This document shows, one piece after another, positions 24,040-35,489 of a stretch of DNA of 64,000 nucleotides. The stretch is from Trichoplusia ni (Eukaryota; Arthropoda; Insecta; Lepidoptera; Noctuidae): assembly GCF_003590095.1 (NCBI RefSeq), contig NC_039498.1, forward strand, positions 4,898,001 to 4,962,000, given 5' to 3'. The notes below the pieces were generated by a model that worked only from the letters and a program-made list of their open reading frames with translations, was not told the origin of the DNA and did not search any database. Positions within the stretch are counted from its first letter, which is position 1, and each line of letters opens with the position of its first letter. Both the position numbers and the translations under genes were made by a program.

Positions 24040-25510
24040 AACTTCAAATTCAAGCTTATTTCAATACAAAGTTTCATCAAAATCGATTCAGCGGGTTTAC
24101 AGATCAACTAGGCACATAGTATTTTCTATTCTAAGCAGTTTGTCAACCAAAATCAATGCGGCAAAGTTTAGTTTTCAAGCCAGTAGGAGGAGCCAGTAAT
24201 AAATATAAGTTTTGAAGTCGTAAAACTTTGAACGTCAGTCTAGTTAGAAATAACCTCGTTGTTAATGTGCTTTAGTAGGAGAACTTCTAGTTACTGATAA
24301 GGCAAGTACTTTACGTGTTATTGCACTGTGCTGCGTTCACTTGAAATAGGCGAGTAGGTAGAATGACCATTTTGTGTTTTTACGTGGAGTGGTAACGCCA
24401 GTAAGAGTCTTTTAGATGCTTGTGTTTGGTTTCACTTGTTTGGTCACTTTAAATATATTGATTAAATCATCTCTTGAGAAATTTAATTAAGTGCATTTTA
24501 AATTTATTTTTTGCTATGTGAAAAATATCTCATATTAAAACATCAATGCCGATGTATTTAGTTCCAAATCATGTTTTTAAAATAACAACACAATTTACTT
24601 AAATATTTTTCGTTTTACTTATTTCTGACTGACGTTTGATAGGCTTAGTAATCTAGGCAAGTACTACTCGCCTAGGACAAGCCCGACTAAACGAGCATGC
24701 ATGTGTGCGTGTACGCAACTACGCCTCGTCGCCATGTTAACGATGACGTCATAAGTGGCTAGAAGGGACAAATATTTAATTACTTGTCAAATTATTATTA
24801 TTAAATTACTGCGTTTGAAGGTAAAAATAATGTCTGAATACATTGGAAGATTCTAGAAGCTTATGTAGTATTACGAGTAACCATCTATTGATATTGGTCT
24901 CTTGTGTAGAATATACATATAAAGTGCCTTTAGTTATGGAAGTGATTCTGTCAAAAACTATGCATTTAATGAGAAAAATCGTGATCGCGTCAACTAGCCT
25001 CCTTACTCATCAAAAATCTTCGTCTCTCAACAAAATATTAATGTTTGTATATTTATCACCTCTTAACCCTAAAACAGCATGACCAATATTGAAGCAATTT
25101 GACATGGCGGTAGCTAACACACCAAGGCATTATCTACCAGTCAACCTTTGGGTCAAATGGAGAATACAGTTGGAGTAGGTACAACAGTACATAAGCTAAA
25201 AATTGCAATAGCAAATCAAAAGCCACTGGCAGAAGCTTGTAATATAAACTACAGCTAAGGTTTGCTTCGATCAGAAAATGGCGACAAAATCTGTCTCAAC
25301 AACAACAATAATACTGTTAAATAGAAAACAACCTTCCGTCAGTTACAACACTCAGATTCAGTTCGCTTTTACATTTTGCAATATCCCCAACAAGGTGATA
25401 ATTGTTTTTTTGTAGACTAATATCCGAAACGAGGTTATGTCCTTGGTGTGGTAAAGAAAAACTTGTGAAAATGTAACCGAATGCAGTTTTCATTTATATC
25501 TGTTAAACCT
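24040..25510. other. AT-rich intron DNA
   Basis: It includes a Helitron-like scrap near 24045-24120 (tttcatcaaaatcgattcag), a CRE-like TGACGTCA at 24744-24751 near CpG-rich gtacgcaactacgcctcgtc, and no recognised exon. Confidence 0.4.
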
Positions 25511-25524
25511 TGAGGAAGGACATT

Positions 25525-25805
25525 TGAGGTGGTGTGATCATCGTCATCCACAGCCCTTGTCCTCTCACTACTGGGCCTGGGCTTCTTTCTCGAGCCAATT
25601 TCTACGGTCCTGTGCTAGCCTCATCCAGACTCGACCCGAGACCTTTATTATCATCGACCCATCTTGCACTCGGACGACCGACGCTTCTTTTGCCTTGTCT
25701 TGGCCACCATTCTATCAGGAGGTGTGATGGCACACGTCAAAATCGTAAAGATAGTGAGGTCTGGAAGGGGAAGGGGGAAGCCTTTGCCCAGCACTGGGAT
25801 CTAAA
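25525..25805. repeat. LINE fragment plus SINE/LINE tail
   Basis: The minus-oriented part (ctcactactgggcctgggct, ctgtgctagcctcatccag, catcttgcactcggacga) resembles the one at 3850-3960 and derives from a common lepidopteran LINE 3' region. It is followed by a plus-oriented aagcctttgcccagcactgg tail. The 118-aa ORF here is an artefact of the repeat. Confidence 0.5.
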
Positions 25806-26065
25806 ACTGGCTAAACATAAAACGAAAATTAGGAAAGATAACCATGAATATGAGACAGTCTTTGAACAGTTTTGGAACACTAAAGGCTAAAAAATAAGCC
25901 TTCAAATATGTCATCATCAAAAGCCAAGAATAACTCACACTGCTGCCTTGATCTCCCTTTGTTTATTAAATTTTCTCCTATCTCTTGCCCTAGACACCCA
26001 TCCAATTCATACTATCTTTATATTATTATATCTTTTGCTCATCACATCCTCCCCCACTTTCCAAG

Positions 26066-26215
26066 CACACGAATATTATAAATGCAAAGGTATGCGAGTG
26101 AGTATGTTTCTACCTCTTCACGCTCAAATAACTAGACCGATTTCGATGAAATTTGGAATGGAGGTGGCTGAAACCTTGGATAAATAGATAGGCAAATTTT
26201 GTCAGATTGCGTTAA
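26066..26215 (+). mobile_element. Helitron-like remnant (gatgaaatttggaatgga family)
   Basis: It begins cacgaatattataaatgcaa and continues ctcttcacgctcaaata, gatgaaatttggaatggagg, cagattgcgttaaag. It is the same family as 13800-13955. The 3' end is eroded. Confidence 0.55.
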
Positions 26216-26514
26216 AGAATTATAATGATTTTGCAGCAGATATAAACAATAAATCACAATAAAAGCTTTCTTTTAAATAAACATTTAAATAAAGCTAAAA
26301 TGTTTGTATCACAGTCTCTAGGCCGAATCACCGATAAATTATTAGTTGTACCAAAACGGACTTTGATAGTACTATCTAGTGCTCAAATATAGCCATACAA
26401 TATACTAGTCGATACTAGCTATTATTCTAAACAATATTTATCAGTTACTGTGGTATAGACCTAATTTCATCCAAGTATATTAATTGTTATAAAGATGTCA
26501 GTTTGTCAGTTGCC

Positions 26515-26750
26515 AGTCTAGAAGGGGTATCGTGTTGCCCAGGTAACTGGGTTGAGGAGGTCAGATAGGCAGTCGCTCCTTGTAAAACACTGGTGCTTAG
26601 CTGAATCCGGTTGGACTGGAAGCCGATCCCAACATAGTTGGGAAAAGGCTGGGCCGATGAAAAAGGTAGGGTTTGTGAGCTAGCGTGGTGATGAATGCTC
26701 GAATCTTTTCTATATGGAAAGAGGCCTATGCCCAGCTGTGGGACGTGTAT
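26515..26750 (+). repeat. 3' end of 5S-headed repeat, then a tail fragment
   Basis: The order gaaggggtatcgtgttgccc, ggtaactgggttgaggaggt, gataggcagtcgct, gaatccggttggactgga, cccaacatagttgggaaaa is nearly intact and 5'-truncated. It is followed by a separate aggcctatgcccagctgtgg tail at 26715-26750. Confidence 0.7.
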
Positions 26751-27102
26751 TAGCCGGTATTATTGTTATATACATAAATATGTTTATATATATTTTTATA
26801 ACTACAACAAATTACTTTTGAAAACCCCTTTAGTTAAAAGAAAAGGGTTATTGAACGCATTTTTACGAAAGTTAAGGAGAAAATCACTTTATTTCTAAAT
26901 CTACACATAATTAATCCCCTTTTTTATATTGAAAACAATAATATCACAGAAATATTAAATTAATTCACTAATTAAAACTTATATTATTTACTAATTACAT
27001 ATAAATGATATTAAACTTAAATACAACAATTTACCTTGAAGAAGTCTTAAAACCCATCATTTTCCTAACCTCAGCCCGCCTGCTTACCATACAACATTGT
27101 CC

Positions 27103-27430
27103 ATCTATTTATGCGTATAAAATACAATGATGAACAACGTCACATTCGTGGTTTTGCACGCGCATTTGAAATATCGGCCTTGGAAGCTCATTCTGCGCTC
27201 GCAACGCATCCATTTCGCGTCCTGTGCAGTTTTGCTTGCCATAGAATGGTTGGCGTATCTATTTATGCGTAAATTCAATGATGATTTTCAACGGCGATAG
27301 TGTAACATCCGTGGTTTTGAACGCGCATTCATAGATAGACCGGCCTTGCGCGTGCTATTCAACTCGGTGACATACATTTCAGTTGGCTTCAAGCCGTGCT
27401 GCTATGCAATGGAAAATAGACTTTATTTGT
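27103..27430. repeat. Diverged tandem duplication, period about 154 bp, CpG-rich
   Basis: Unit 1 starts at 27103 (atctatttatgcgta) and unit 2 at 27257 with the same block. Both continue caatgatga, then ac.t.cgtggttttg.acgc, then gcgcatt and a cggcctt block. The segment is more CpG-rich than its flanks, suggesting a regulatory element or an old repeat. Confidence 0.6.
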
Positions 27431-27904
27431 GGGTGTATACAGTTGAGTATCCATTGAAAGTACTTAACGTAAAGTTTTAATTGAGACAACGCACCGTCCT
27501 ATCGCGAATTTCGAAATTTAAATTTCGAATTTGGCGTTTTTTTTTAATTCTCTCACTGTTTCTCAATGACATGCATTTTTTTAAGATTGCTTTTTAATTC
27601 TGAAACAAAACGAGTGAAGGAGGTTTTACTCAATTTTATATTCTTTAAATTCTAGTCTTAATATATATCCTATATTTATATCTATTCCTTGACTAAGTAA
27701 CTGTTAAATAGTTAAATAATCTTGACTAATCCATATTTGAACAAAGATTAGCATTACAGAGTTGCCATACAGAAAAATACAAAAGGTCATATTTTAATAG
27801 AACTGAGAACATAAAATAAATGATAATCGAAGGCTACTATAAAATAAATAGCCTATCTGTTTTAATGGAACCCTGTACTGATTAACTACTAAGTATTAAA
27901 GGTA

Positions 27905-28112
27905 ACTATGGCTAAGCGGTTCAATGAACGATTTGTGAGCACAAGGTCGTAAGTTCAAACTGAGGCTATACAAATGACTTCGAAATTAACACTTGAAAAC
28001 ATCGTGAGGAAAAATCGTGATTCTAAATCCTCTAGAGCAGTGTGAATTAATCATCAATATTCAATCCTCTATATACGAAGAGGTCTTTGCCCAACAGTGG
28101 GCCTAAAAAAAG
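27905..28112 (+). repeat. tRNA-derived SINE, decayed
   Basis: An A-box-like tatggctaagcgg (27907) and B-box-like ggtcgtaagttcaaac (about 27943) form a tRNA-like head. The 3' end is the LINE-type tail gaggtctttgcccaacagtg near 28080-28102. The middle is diverged. Confidence 0.6.
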
Positions 28113-28226
28113 AATAACCCAACACAAACACATAACTACAAAATTATCAAAAAGTTTTCACATTTGTCCTCTTTTGTCAGTAAATAAAAACCTTTTCCAT
28201 TATTTTCTTAAGTGATAACACAGTTT

Positions 28227-28292
28227 TGACGTAACGCTTAAAAGACAAACAAAGCAAAGCCATGCGCTTGCGCAACACAAGGCTTGGTTCGC
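28227..28292 (+). promoter_or_regulatory. CRE-like + NRF1-like module, copy 1
   Basis: TGACGTAA at 28227-28234 is followed after 26 bp by CATGCGCTTGCGCAAC (28261-28276) and ggcttggttc. The same arrangement recurs at 28842, 29453 and, partly inverted, 31847. Confidence 0.4.
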
Positions 28293-28841
28293 CACGAAAT
28301 TTAAACACATAAGTTCACATAGTCAGATTGATAAAGGAAAATCACATGTTGAGTAAAAAATAAAAATGTAGTAGGCGCTTTAATTTGCAGTCTACACTAA
28401 GAAAGGCTCCTGTCTTTGTCTATGTGAAAGATAATATAACGTCAAAAAATAATCCAAGAACCAAATCCCAAATAAGTGAGCAGTTGATTTTGATAACCAT
28501 GCCTTTGCCTAATAAATTTAAGTTCAGTTTCTATACAAAAATGATTCAGATAATTCATAGTAAATAAACTTAGTTACTCAGTTTTCAAGAAGTGATTTTT
28601 TTTAAAGATATTTCGAAAACCTTACAGTTCAAAAAAAAAAAATCCTGATATCCGTTTTTCATTTTGTTCTATTAATTTTCCATTCTTCAAAAAGTTTGCT
28701 AAATCGATGACAACCCAACCGACCAAATATGAAAACCTATCAAAATATTTGTCCAGCACAATATAGAACCCACAACCCTATCAGCGTATCAATAGGAAGC
28801 CAACACGTTGCTCACTCTGCATATCTCCTCTATCTATCAAG

Positions 28842-28985
28842 TGACGTAACAACGTAAAGTGCATGCGCTTGCGCAACTCTCAACGAAGGGCTTGGTTCCA
28901 AGATGGCGGCGGAGAAAATTTTTCGTGAATGAGTTTAGATGTGGAAAAAAATGGTTAAGTGATTGTGTGGTGAATTTAGAAGAGT
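28842..28985 (+). promoter_or_regulatory. CRE/NRF1-like module, copy 2, with YY1-type AAGATGGCGGC
   Basis: TGACGTAA (28842-28849) and GCATGCGCTTGCGCAAC (28861-28877) are followed by gggcttggttcc and AAGATGGCGGC at about 28902. The last matches the YY1/Pho core often found at transcription starts. This could be a promoter or an old repeat carrying promoter-like motifs. No coding exon follows. Confidence 0.4.
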
Positions 28986-29452
28986 AATAATTATAGTGAT
29001 AGTTTGTTTGTGTTGTTTCATATCACACTTAAACGTCTAGATCACTTTTGATGAAATTTTAAATGGAGAAAAATCTAGTGGAACTAATATGTGGAGAAGC
29101 TAGAACGTAGACAGACTCAAAGGCTCCTATTGCAGAAATAACTAATGCCCAATATAGCAGAACCACGAACAAAAGCCAGTTTGAAATATATACTTAACTT
29201 CCGAATTACTACAAATTATACTCAAAAGATATGTCTGCCTCAATAAGCTGTTTACTTAAGTATATGTTCAAGAGTCTAACTCAAAAGAACACCTTTATAT
29301 CCTTTCAAGCACCGAAATACTTAATCGCAATAAAACTTAAGTCTTTTTGAAAAACCATATAAAAATAAAATCCCCCATAACGCTAAAATCTTACCCTCCA
29401 ACTTAAAAAAGCCATCATAATACTTGTTTACCATTTCTAACGTCTATCCGAG

Positions 29453-29503
29453 TGACGTAATGTGTATGCCAACGTGTAGCACACATGCCTGCGCTTGCGC
29501 AAC
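29453..29503 (+). promoter_or_regulatory. CRE/NRF1-like module, copy 3
   Basis: GTGACGTAA is followed by catgcctGCGCTTGCGCAAC (29484-29503). There is no ggcttggttc downstream, so this copy shares only the motif core. Confidence 0.35.
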
Positions 29504-29711
29504 CACCAACCACTCAGACAATATAAGCGTTCGTTAAAGAAAAGTGCGTTGTACGATGCGTCAATAGTTGATTCTTGCACATTTTGTTTAAAGCTAGTTT
29601 TAAATTATGGTGTAATCTGTAATAGTCGCAAATGAAGTCGCTTTCTATAGGTAAAAGATTTTCCAAAAACGGTTCAGTAGTTACTGAGATTCGTGTCAAA
29701 ACGGAAGAAAA

Positions 29712-29875
29712 CGACTCCCGTATTAAGGAGTTTTATCCTTGTGTCGCGGATATCACAAACATTCAAGTCACATGCACAAAGACACCCAGACTCAGGACAA
29801 GCATTCGTGGACCGCAAACGCTTGTTCTACGAACATGCGAAACGTCGGGTTATGGTTTCTTGCTTTGTTTGTCAG
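29712..29875 (-). repeat. tRNA-derived SINE, family A, minus
   Basis: Read in reverse it matches 36915-37127: tattaaggagtttt, ccttgtgtcgcgg, ttcaagtcacatgcacaaag and gacaagcattcgtgg blocks are visible on plus. An (AAT)n stretch at 29879-29894 follows. The 87- and 61-aa ORFs are products of the repeat. Confidence 0.6.
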
Positions 29876-30065
29876 TGAATAATAATAATAATTAAGAATA
29901 ATAATTTATTTATTTGAAAGAATATTGTTACAATAGATGTTACATAAAATAAAGTCCATAATATTCTACTGTTTCCAGCGTCCAAATATTTTTAAGATCA
30001 GAACGAAAATAGAAAAATATCAAATTGCAAACGGCGTTTTAGTAACAATAATTGACTTTACTGAT

Positions 30066-30226
30066 TCGTAGGGTTCTGTACCGAAAGAAAATCGGAGTTA
30101 ACTAACGTTAGTAGAGTCATATATACCTATGATCGGTGTCTAATATTTTCTGGAAATGTGCTCTTCTAAGCCGATTAGTACGGATCCCTCAAGGCCGCGA
30201 GTCCGACTCGCACTTGACCGGTTCTT
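30066..30226 (+). repeat. Internally deleted dispersed repeat (gggttctgtacc...cgagtccgactcgcac)
   Basis: It begins gtagggttctgtaccgaaag and ends ggccgcgagtccgactcgca, cttgaccgg. These are the two ends of a common lepidopteran repeat whose middle resembles the fragments at 2030 and 6075. Most of the middle is lost here. Confidence 0.6.
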
Positions 30227-30812
30227 GTTGCCTTTTCTATTATTTTTGTGTTTAAAACAGTTTGTGTGTTTGTTTGATATACATTAGACTTAGTCACAAC
30301 TTTCCCTCAAACACGTCTGTGGTGTTGCAATGAGGAAAATTGTTGTTGGCTAACTGGCGAAGGCTGTAGAAAGTGGCAACACTCGCGAATAGTCTCATTG
30401 TGTCCATAATTCTGTTATACGTTTTTTAATTTTGTGTATTATGCGAAAAAATTATGAAACTAACAGTTTCGTTGCGGAGGGTTGCAGGTTCGCGCCGATC
30501 AGCTACAGTCAAGAGTATTATTTAGAAAATTATATTTATTCACCTGAATATAAAAGCCGCTGATAAACAGTAAAGAAGATACTGGATTAGGGTCTAAAAC
30601 CAAAAAAAAATGTTAAAGAAGTTATTTATAAGATAAATACATGTATAAGGTAACAGCAATTATATTACCAAGATTTGTAAATACCATATGTATTTAAAAG
30701 TCATCTACCAATCGTGTCGTTGTCGTGTAAAAATTGAGTATTTATGGAAAAATAAAAAAATTATAATTTTCTTCTTTATCTGTCGTTCAAGGATCGGACA
30801 GAGTTTAATACA

Positions 30813-31043
30813 TCTATATACTAATATATAAAGCTGAAGAGTTTGTTTGTTTGAACGCGCTAATCTCAGGAACTACTGGTCCAAATTGAAAAATTCTTTT
30901 TGTGTTGAATAGACCATTTATCAAGGAAGGCTATAGGCTATATAACATCACGCTGCGACTAAAAGGAGCGAAGATACAATGGAAAATCTGGAAAATACGG
31001 GGAAAATTCTAACCACGTGGACGAAGTCGCGGGCAACAGCTAT
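30813..31043 (+). mobile_element. Non-autonomous Helitron (ctgaagagtttgtttg family)
   Basis: Borders are A|TCTATATACTAATATATAAAG and gcgggcaacagCTAT|T. The body matches 11417-11669 with a shorter 3' part. Confidence 0.8.
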
Positions 31044-31840
31044 TACTGTATAAAATCAAAGCTACCGAAAGTGAAAATACTTCACACGTTTTTTATGCAA
31101 ATAATTAGCAAATCACTGCTAACAGGTTTGCAAATTGATTGAAAGTATAATCATTTTCCTTTCACAAACATAACTTTATACTAAATTTAACAATAATACA
31201 AGTTAATAAAAGTCCAGTCCCCTTTTTGTCAAACGCGAAATCATCAGGAATACAGGGCCCCGATTCTGCTATTTACAACGGCCGATGAATGAATGACAAT
31301 TGGATTAAAATCTGAAATTATTCCTATTCTCTTAAGAAATTTGCTAACACAATAATTGGAAGTTAATTGTTTCGACCTTGAGTGTATCGTCCCGTACTGA
31401 ACTTTCAATTATTATGTATCGAAAATGCTTAAGATTATATGAAAAGTGACATTTTCATTCATTCATCGGCCATTTCAAATAGCACAATAGGGACCCAGGT
31501 TTTGTCATGATATTTTCCTTAATTGTTTTTACTTGGTGTCTTTTTATATAAGAAACTACAAGTTCATAAATAGGTATTTAAATTTAATAACGAAATAATG
31601 CAGTTCACATAAAGAAGTAAGGTTTGACTGTGTAGGCCGGAATCTCAATATCTACTTACCGATTGCGAAAATTATTTAACGGATATGAAGAAAATTTGTG
31701 TTTATGACATAAAAGTCCAAAATACAACAGCTACCAAAATCAACTAGTTCTTTATAACTTTATTTCTCATCTAAGACACTGGCAGCAAACAAAGTCCATC
31801 CAAATTAAAAACAAACAGTTGCAATTTAAATTCCGAATAG
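31044..31840. other. AT-rich intron DNA
   Basis: A diffuse inverted similarity exists between 31255-31310 and 31450-31500 (ttctgctatttacaacggcc, gatgaatgaatga versus ttcattcattcatcggccat, tttcaaatagcac), suggesting an old TIR element of about 250 bp. Nothing else is recognised. Confidence 0.4.
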
Positions 31841-31846
31841 AGTAAA

Positions 31847-31879
31847 TTACGTCAATACATCGCATGCGCGTGCGCAGCC
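31847..31879. promoter_or_regulatory. CRE/NRF1-like module, copy 4
   Basis: TTACGTCA (31847-31854, the reverse of TGACGTAA) lies 7 bp before GCATGCGCGTGCGCAGCC (31862-31879). Confidence 0.3.
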
Positions 31880-32265
31880 TTGGTGCTGCCACGTATAATA
31901 AGGTTGCATCTAATGCGTGCCTTTAACGGGCATAACGCTTCAATTTATACCGAACTCCTTTTACTAATCTATTTTGAGATAACTAAGGCGTTTAATTAAG
32001 ACTAGTGGTCGCCCGGTGGTCGAAATTCGACCATATAATAAATTTAAATTGTAAGTGACTTAATATACATTATTAAAATATAATATTCAAACATTATTAA
32101 GGTTCTACTGTCGAAAACTAAACTACTATAACCACAGATTTGAAAAAGACTGTTATTTGCCAATTTATTTTTTGAACAAATTATATGAAATTAAAAGAAA
32201 ATATGTTTACTAAAACAAAACTTGCTATAAGAGGATGCAAAACAAAAAATCATGCGTTAAAAATA

Positions 32266-33475
32266 CTATCCATTTAGAGTATTTTTTATTGTTTTAACTT
32301 CTCTGAAAACAATGTTTTTTGTAAAAACTCTTTCATCGTTTGCTAAATATACATATGTACATATCAACAACCCACTGCAGAAATAGTTTTTGTGGTGTAA
32401 CATGCTGAAATCATCTCTAATTGCAAGTCGATAGGCTGTATACTGAAGCATGGTTAATTTATTTCTGGGTGCTCTTGAATTAGATGTAGTTGGTGTATTA
32501 TGAGCAATATTGACATGCCACCCAGTATCACCGTTGGGAAAAAGCAGTGGGTATGCTAAAGGGTCTAATGATGAGTCCAAAACGGAAAATTATACCATTA
32601 ACTTTTGAAAAACAAATCATATTTCGTTCAAAAGGTGGCTCACCATCAACTGTACTAAATATTACTCATCAGTTTGAACTGCATCATTAAATCGGCGTAG
32701 ATCTAAATCATGATTTACTTTAATGAGCATACAAATTTCTTTGTTTTGATTTTCGACTCTCTGACAATGATCTTTCATTGCAATGAATGACCGCACAAAA
32801 GGATTACTGCGTTCCAATTCCAGTGAAATTTCACGCTTTATGTTTTTGTTACATGTTTGGTTAATAACAAATAATAAACGTTCTTGTAATCTATAATTAA
32901 TGGCAGTGTCAACATCATAAAAATATAATTGTGCGAAACATGGTGAGCGACCATATGCGGCAGTCATTGGGCCTGATCTGTGATAAAAAACATCATGTAT
33001 TTTGAAATGATACACTCCACTTGTAACTGCCTCAGCAACTTTTGCTTCAGAGCTAACCATAGCAAAACATGAATTATATTTCCTAATATTTTCAAAATAA
33101 TTTTTTGATTTACTTTTTATTGAAGGTTCATTTGAAGTAAGTCCATCATATAATGATTTAAAATATTCATTTTGACTTTAAGGGTGGTAATATTGCTTTA
33201 CCCTTATGACAACATGAAGTGAATGCAGTTCGGTCGCCTAAAGTCACTTCAGATTCAAAATGTTTCGCATTGCAAAACCTGCACTCTAAATTCATTAATC
33301 CACAATCATAACTTAAAAACACATTTGGAATGACATTGAGAGCACATTTAAATGCATCTCTCAAAATCATATTACTATCTAATACTACTGATGGGGAATT
33401 ATTCCTTCCTCTTAGAGAAATATTCCTTCTTATTTGTCTCTCACTCCGGTTCGTCAATGTTCTATGTCGAGGCAT
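32266..33475 (-). pseudogene. Helitron replicase/helicase fragment (Helitron_like_N region)
   Basis: Three frames in order carry family-typical blocks: a CxxC-rich start ending GKAILPPL (33167-33475); VYHFKIHDVFYHRSGPM, FAQLYFYD, NPFVRSF and DLRRFNDA (32662-33178); EPPFER in a third frame (about 32621-32640); then LAYPLLFPNGDTGWH and YTAYRLAIRDDFS (32266-32580); and QWVVDMY in another frame (about 32355-32385). At least four frameshifts separate these blocks, so it is inactive. Downstream HUH (two-His) and helicase Walker motifs are absent. The start MPRHRTLTNRSERQIRRN is plausible but may not be the original N-terminus. The family normally nicks and unwinds DNA for rolling-circle-like transposition. 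Confidence 0.85.
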
Positions 33476-33799
33476 AATTAAAGTTCTTTCATCAAATTAC
33501 TGAAATCAAGAAGAGAAAAAGATTTACCTGTATGATGATTTGTTAATTCTGATAATTCGTACACAAAATCACTTATTTATCCTAAAGTATATGCAATTAC
33601 TGAAATCGTAAACTATAGCAAAAAAAATTGTACCTGAATGTTGTTAGGTATTGCAGATTGCTGCTACAGAACACAGAAGTCCTTAAAAGTCGACACAACT
33701 CACATACACAACTCATATAAATTTGTATAAGCGCTCAGTATTTCACGTAGTATTCGTAAACTTTTAAAATTTGAAAAAGTTTCAAACTAAGTTTAAACA

Positions 33800-34217
33800 T
33801 GTCTATAATAGACAAAAGAACTATTTGACCACAGACTCCACAGAGTTTGTATGCGTGTGTCAAATGCATGCTGGTTAGTATAATGTTTTATTAACAATTT
33901 AATGTATTTTTTATGCATTATTATTAAAATATTTTTTATATTAAATGAGGCAAATAAAACTTTTTTTGAGTACTCTACGCCTATGCATAAAATGAAAATC
34001 AAAAGAAACCATTTGACCACAGAGTATGTATAGGCAAATATATATATTTTTGATATGTCAATGTCAGTACTCTATGTCTATGGACAAAATGAAATATAAA
34101 AGAAACATGTGTGTGTGAAATGCATGGTAGTGTGTGTAATGTTTCTATGTCTACGGACAAAATTAAAAACAAAAGAAACATGTGTGTGTGAAATGCATGG
34201 TAGTGTGGGTAATGTTT
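33800..34217. repeat. Internal tandem repeats of the Helitron 5' region
   Basis: Units of about 75 bp with ctatg.c.acggacaaaat, aaaagaaacatgtgtgtg and aaatgcatggtagtgtg.g repeat at about 34067 and 34143. More diverged units lie near 33805 and 33970. The minus ORFs at 33793-34181 are repeat translations. Confidence 0.65.
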
Positions 34218-34414
34218 TATTTATTGATTTAATGTACTTTAGAAGCATTATTATTGAAAAATATTAGCGTTCTGCACTTCTCCTGCACATAAACTATAAG
34301 TGTGCCAAATTTTATGCTCGTGCGTTCGCGCAATTTTTGTAAAAAGGGGTACAAAGTTTTGGCATCACGTATTAATATATAGATTTAGTTAGTTAAAATC
34401 TGTACCTAAGAACT

Positions 34415-34560
34415 AACTAACTTGAAGCTGAGAGAGTGGTTTAATATTTAACCCTAATCTTAGGAATAATGGTGCGAATTGGTAGTTTTTTTGGCTTAGA
34501 TGGTTCAAATAATAAATACTATATAAAATCACGCTACGAGCAAATAAAAGGGGATGTAAC
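34415..34560 (+). mobile_element. Helitron remnant (ctgaagag family, old)
   Basis: It contains aagctgagagagtggttt, aatcttaggaataatggt and aaatcacgctacgagcaaa, parallel to ctgaagagtttg, aatctcaggaactactgg and catcacgctgcgactaa in 30813-31043. It is heavily diverged and lacks ends. Confidence 0.45.
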
Positions 34561-34855
34561 TTAATTGGAATTAGAGTATAATTTTTATCACTTTTCGTTC
34601 GCGGGATAACTTAAAGAGAAGAGACCCGGTCCTTTTGAAAAGTGCATGGGGACATAGATCCATCATGCATAAGCCTTTTTGAGAGACTTTAATCTAAATT
34701 GTGATGACGACATCCACCCCATTTAATACAGTTTTCATTACTATTTGGATATAAGTAAAGAGGTTGATTGCAACAAAGAGTCCTGAAGTGGGATGATAAC
34801 TCTGCATACAAAAAGCATTGATTTGTTTTTCAGTTACAATTCTTTAAATGCCTTT

Positions 34856-34864
34856 TCAAGGTCA
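34856..34864 (+). promoter_or_regulatory. FTZ-F1/NR5A-type site TCAAGGTCA
   Basis: A perfect 9-mer in otherwise featureless intron. Use is unproven. Confidence 0.25.
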
Positions 34865-35054
34865 AGCAACTCATCCTATAGTTATGTACGACCGCGGTCA
34901 TTAACATCTCCAACCAAAGGCCTTGTCTATACATTAGACTTTGGATTCGAGGTTTCATAATATCAAAAACAACTTCACTCAAATCGTAAGAGTATATTTC
35001 TGCCTTTTGAAAACTCTTTCACTGAGGTATTTAGTCCATCTATCGCAGGAGAGT

Positions 35055-35320
35055 TGTGGTGGCCTTGCGGTTTTATACATGGATTTGTATTAACGAAGTG
35101 CACGTTCGATCCCGACGCAGGCATAGTACTAATGTGACGTTTTTAAAGTTAAATGTACACCACGGGCCACGGGCAACGGGCAAACGGTGAAGGACAAAAC
35201 TGTGAGAAAACCTGGATATTCAAATCACAGGCACAAAGATAACCAAAATCGTTGATCTCACAAATGCCTGTACCACGCGAGGATCGAGCCCGCGGCATGT
35301 CTCCTTCGTGCGCAGTTACT
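35055..35320. repeat. SINE-like composite with two tRNA-like B boxes
   Basis: A plus-strand head (gtggccttgcggtttt, cacgttcgatcccgacg) is followed by a body with gaaaacctggatattcaaat and then an inverted head (acgcgaggatcgagcccgcg). Two tRNA-derived retroposons appear nested or head-to-head. Confidence 0.45.
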
Positions 35321-35489
35321 ATCATCATCATGTCATGGTTTCCTATTCTTATACCACATGACTATAAGTGCAGTCTACTCTCTCATCTTTCTCTCTTCAT
35401 CTCTCTCTATCTATCCATCTCCTTCTTGCTTTTTCTCTATAGAGGAAGATAAGATTAAGATTTCTCCGCTAACGCTGGCGAATCGCTCC

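Larger units (their letters stand above)
32002..34383 (-). mobile_element. Decayed protein-coding Helitron, internally deleted
   Basis: On the minus strand it begins A|TC (34383, tctatatattaatacgtga) and ends CTAG|T at 32002. Fifteen nt inside the 3' end is a perfect GGTCGA-aat-TCGACC hairpin (32018-32032), the classic Helitron terminator. It contains a 5' non-coding part with tandem repeats (33800-34217) and a frameshifted piece of the Rep/helicase ORF (32266-33475). At 2.4 kb it lacks the HUH nuclease core and the Pif1-like helicase expected of a 5-6 kb autonomous element. Insertion between A and T without duplication fits the class. Confidence 0.8.

Noticed and set aside
25534..25890. 118-aa and overlapping 67-aa ORFs
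   Set aside because: They run over LINE/SINE fragments and have no recognisable domain.
33793..34181. Two minus ORFs of 75 and 60 aa
   Set aside because: Translations of tandem repeats in the Helitron 5' region.
33800..34217. CRISPR-like array
   Set aside because: The repeats are about 75 bp, adjoining and diverged, with no spacers, in a eukaryotic transposon.
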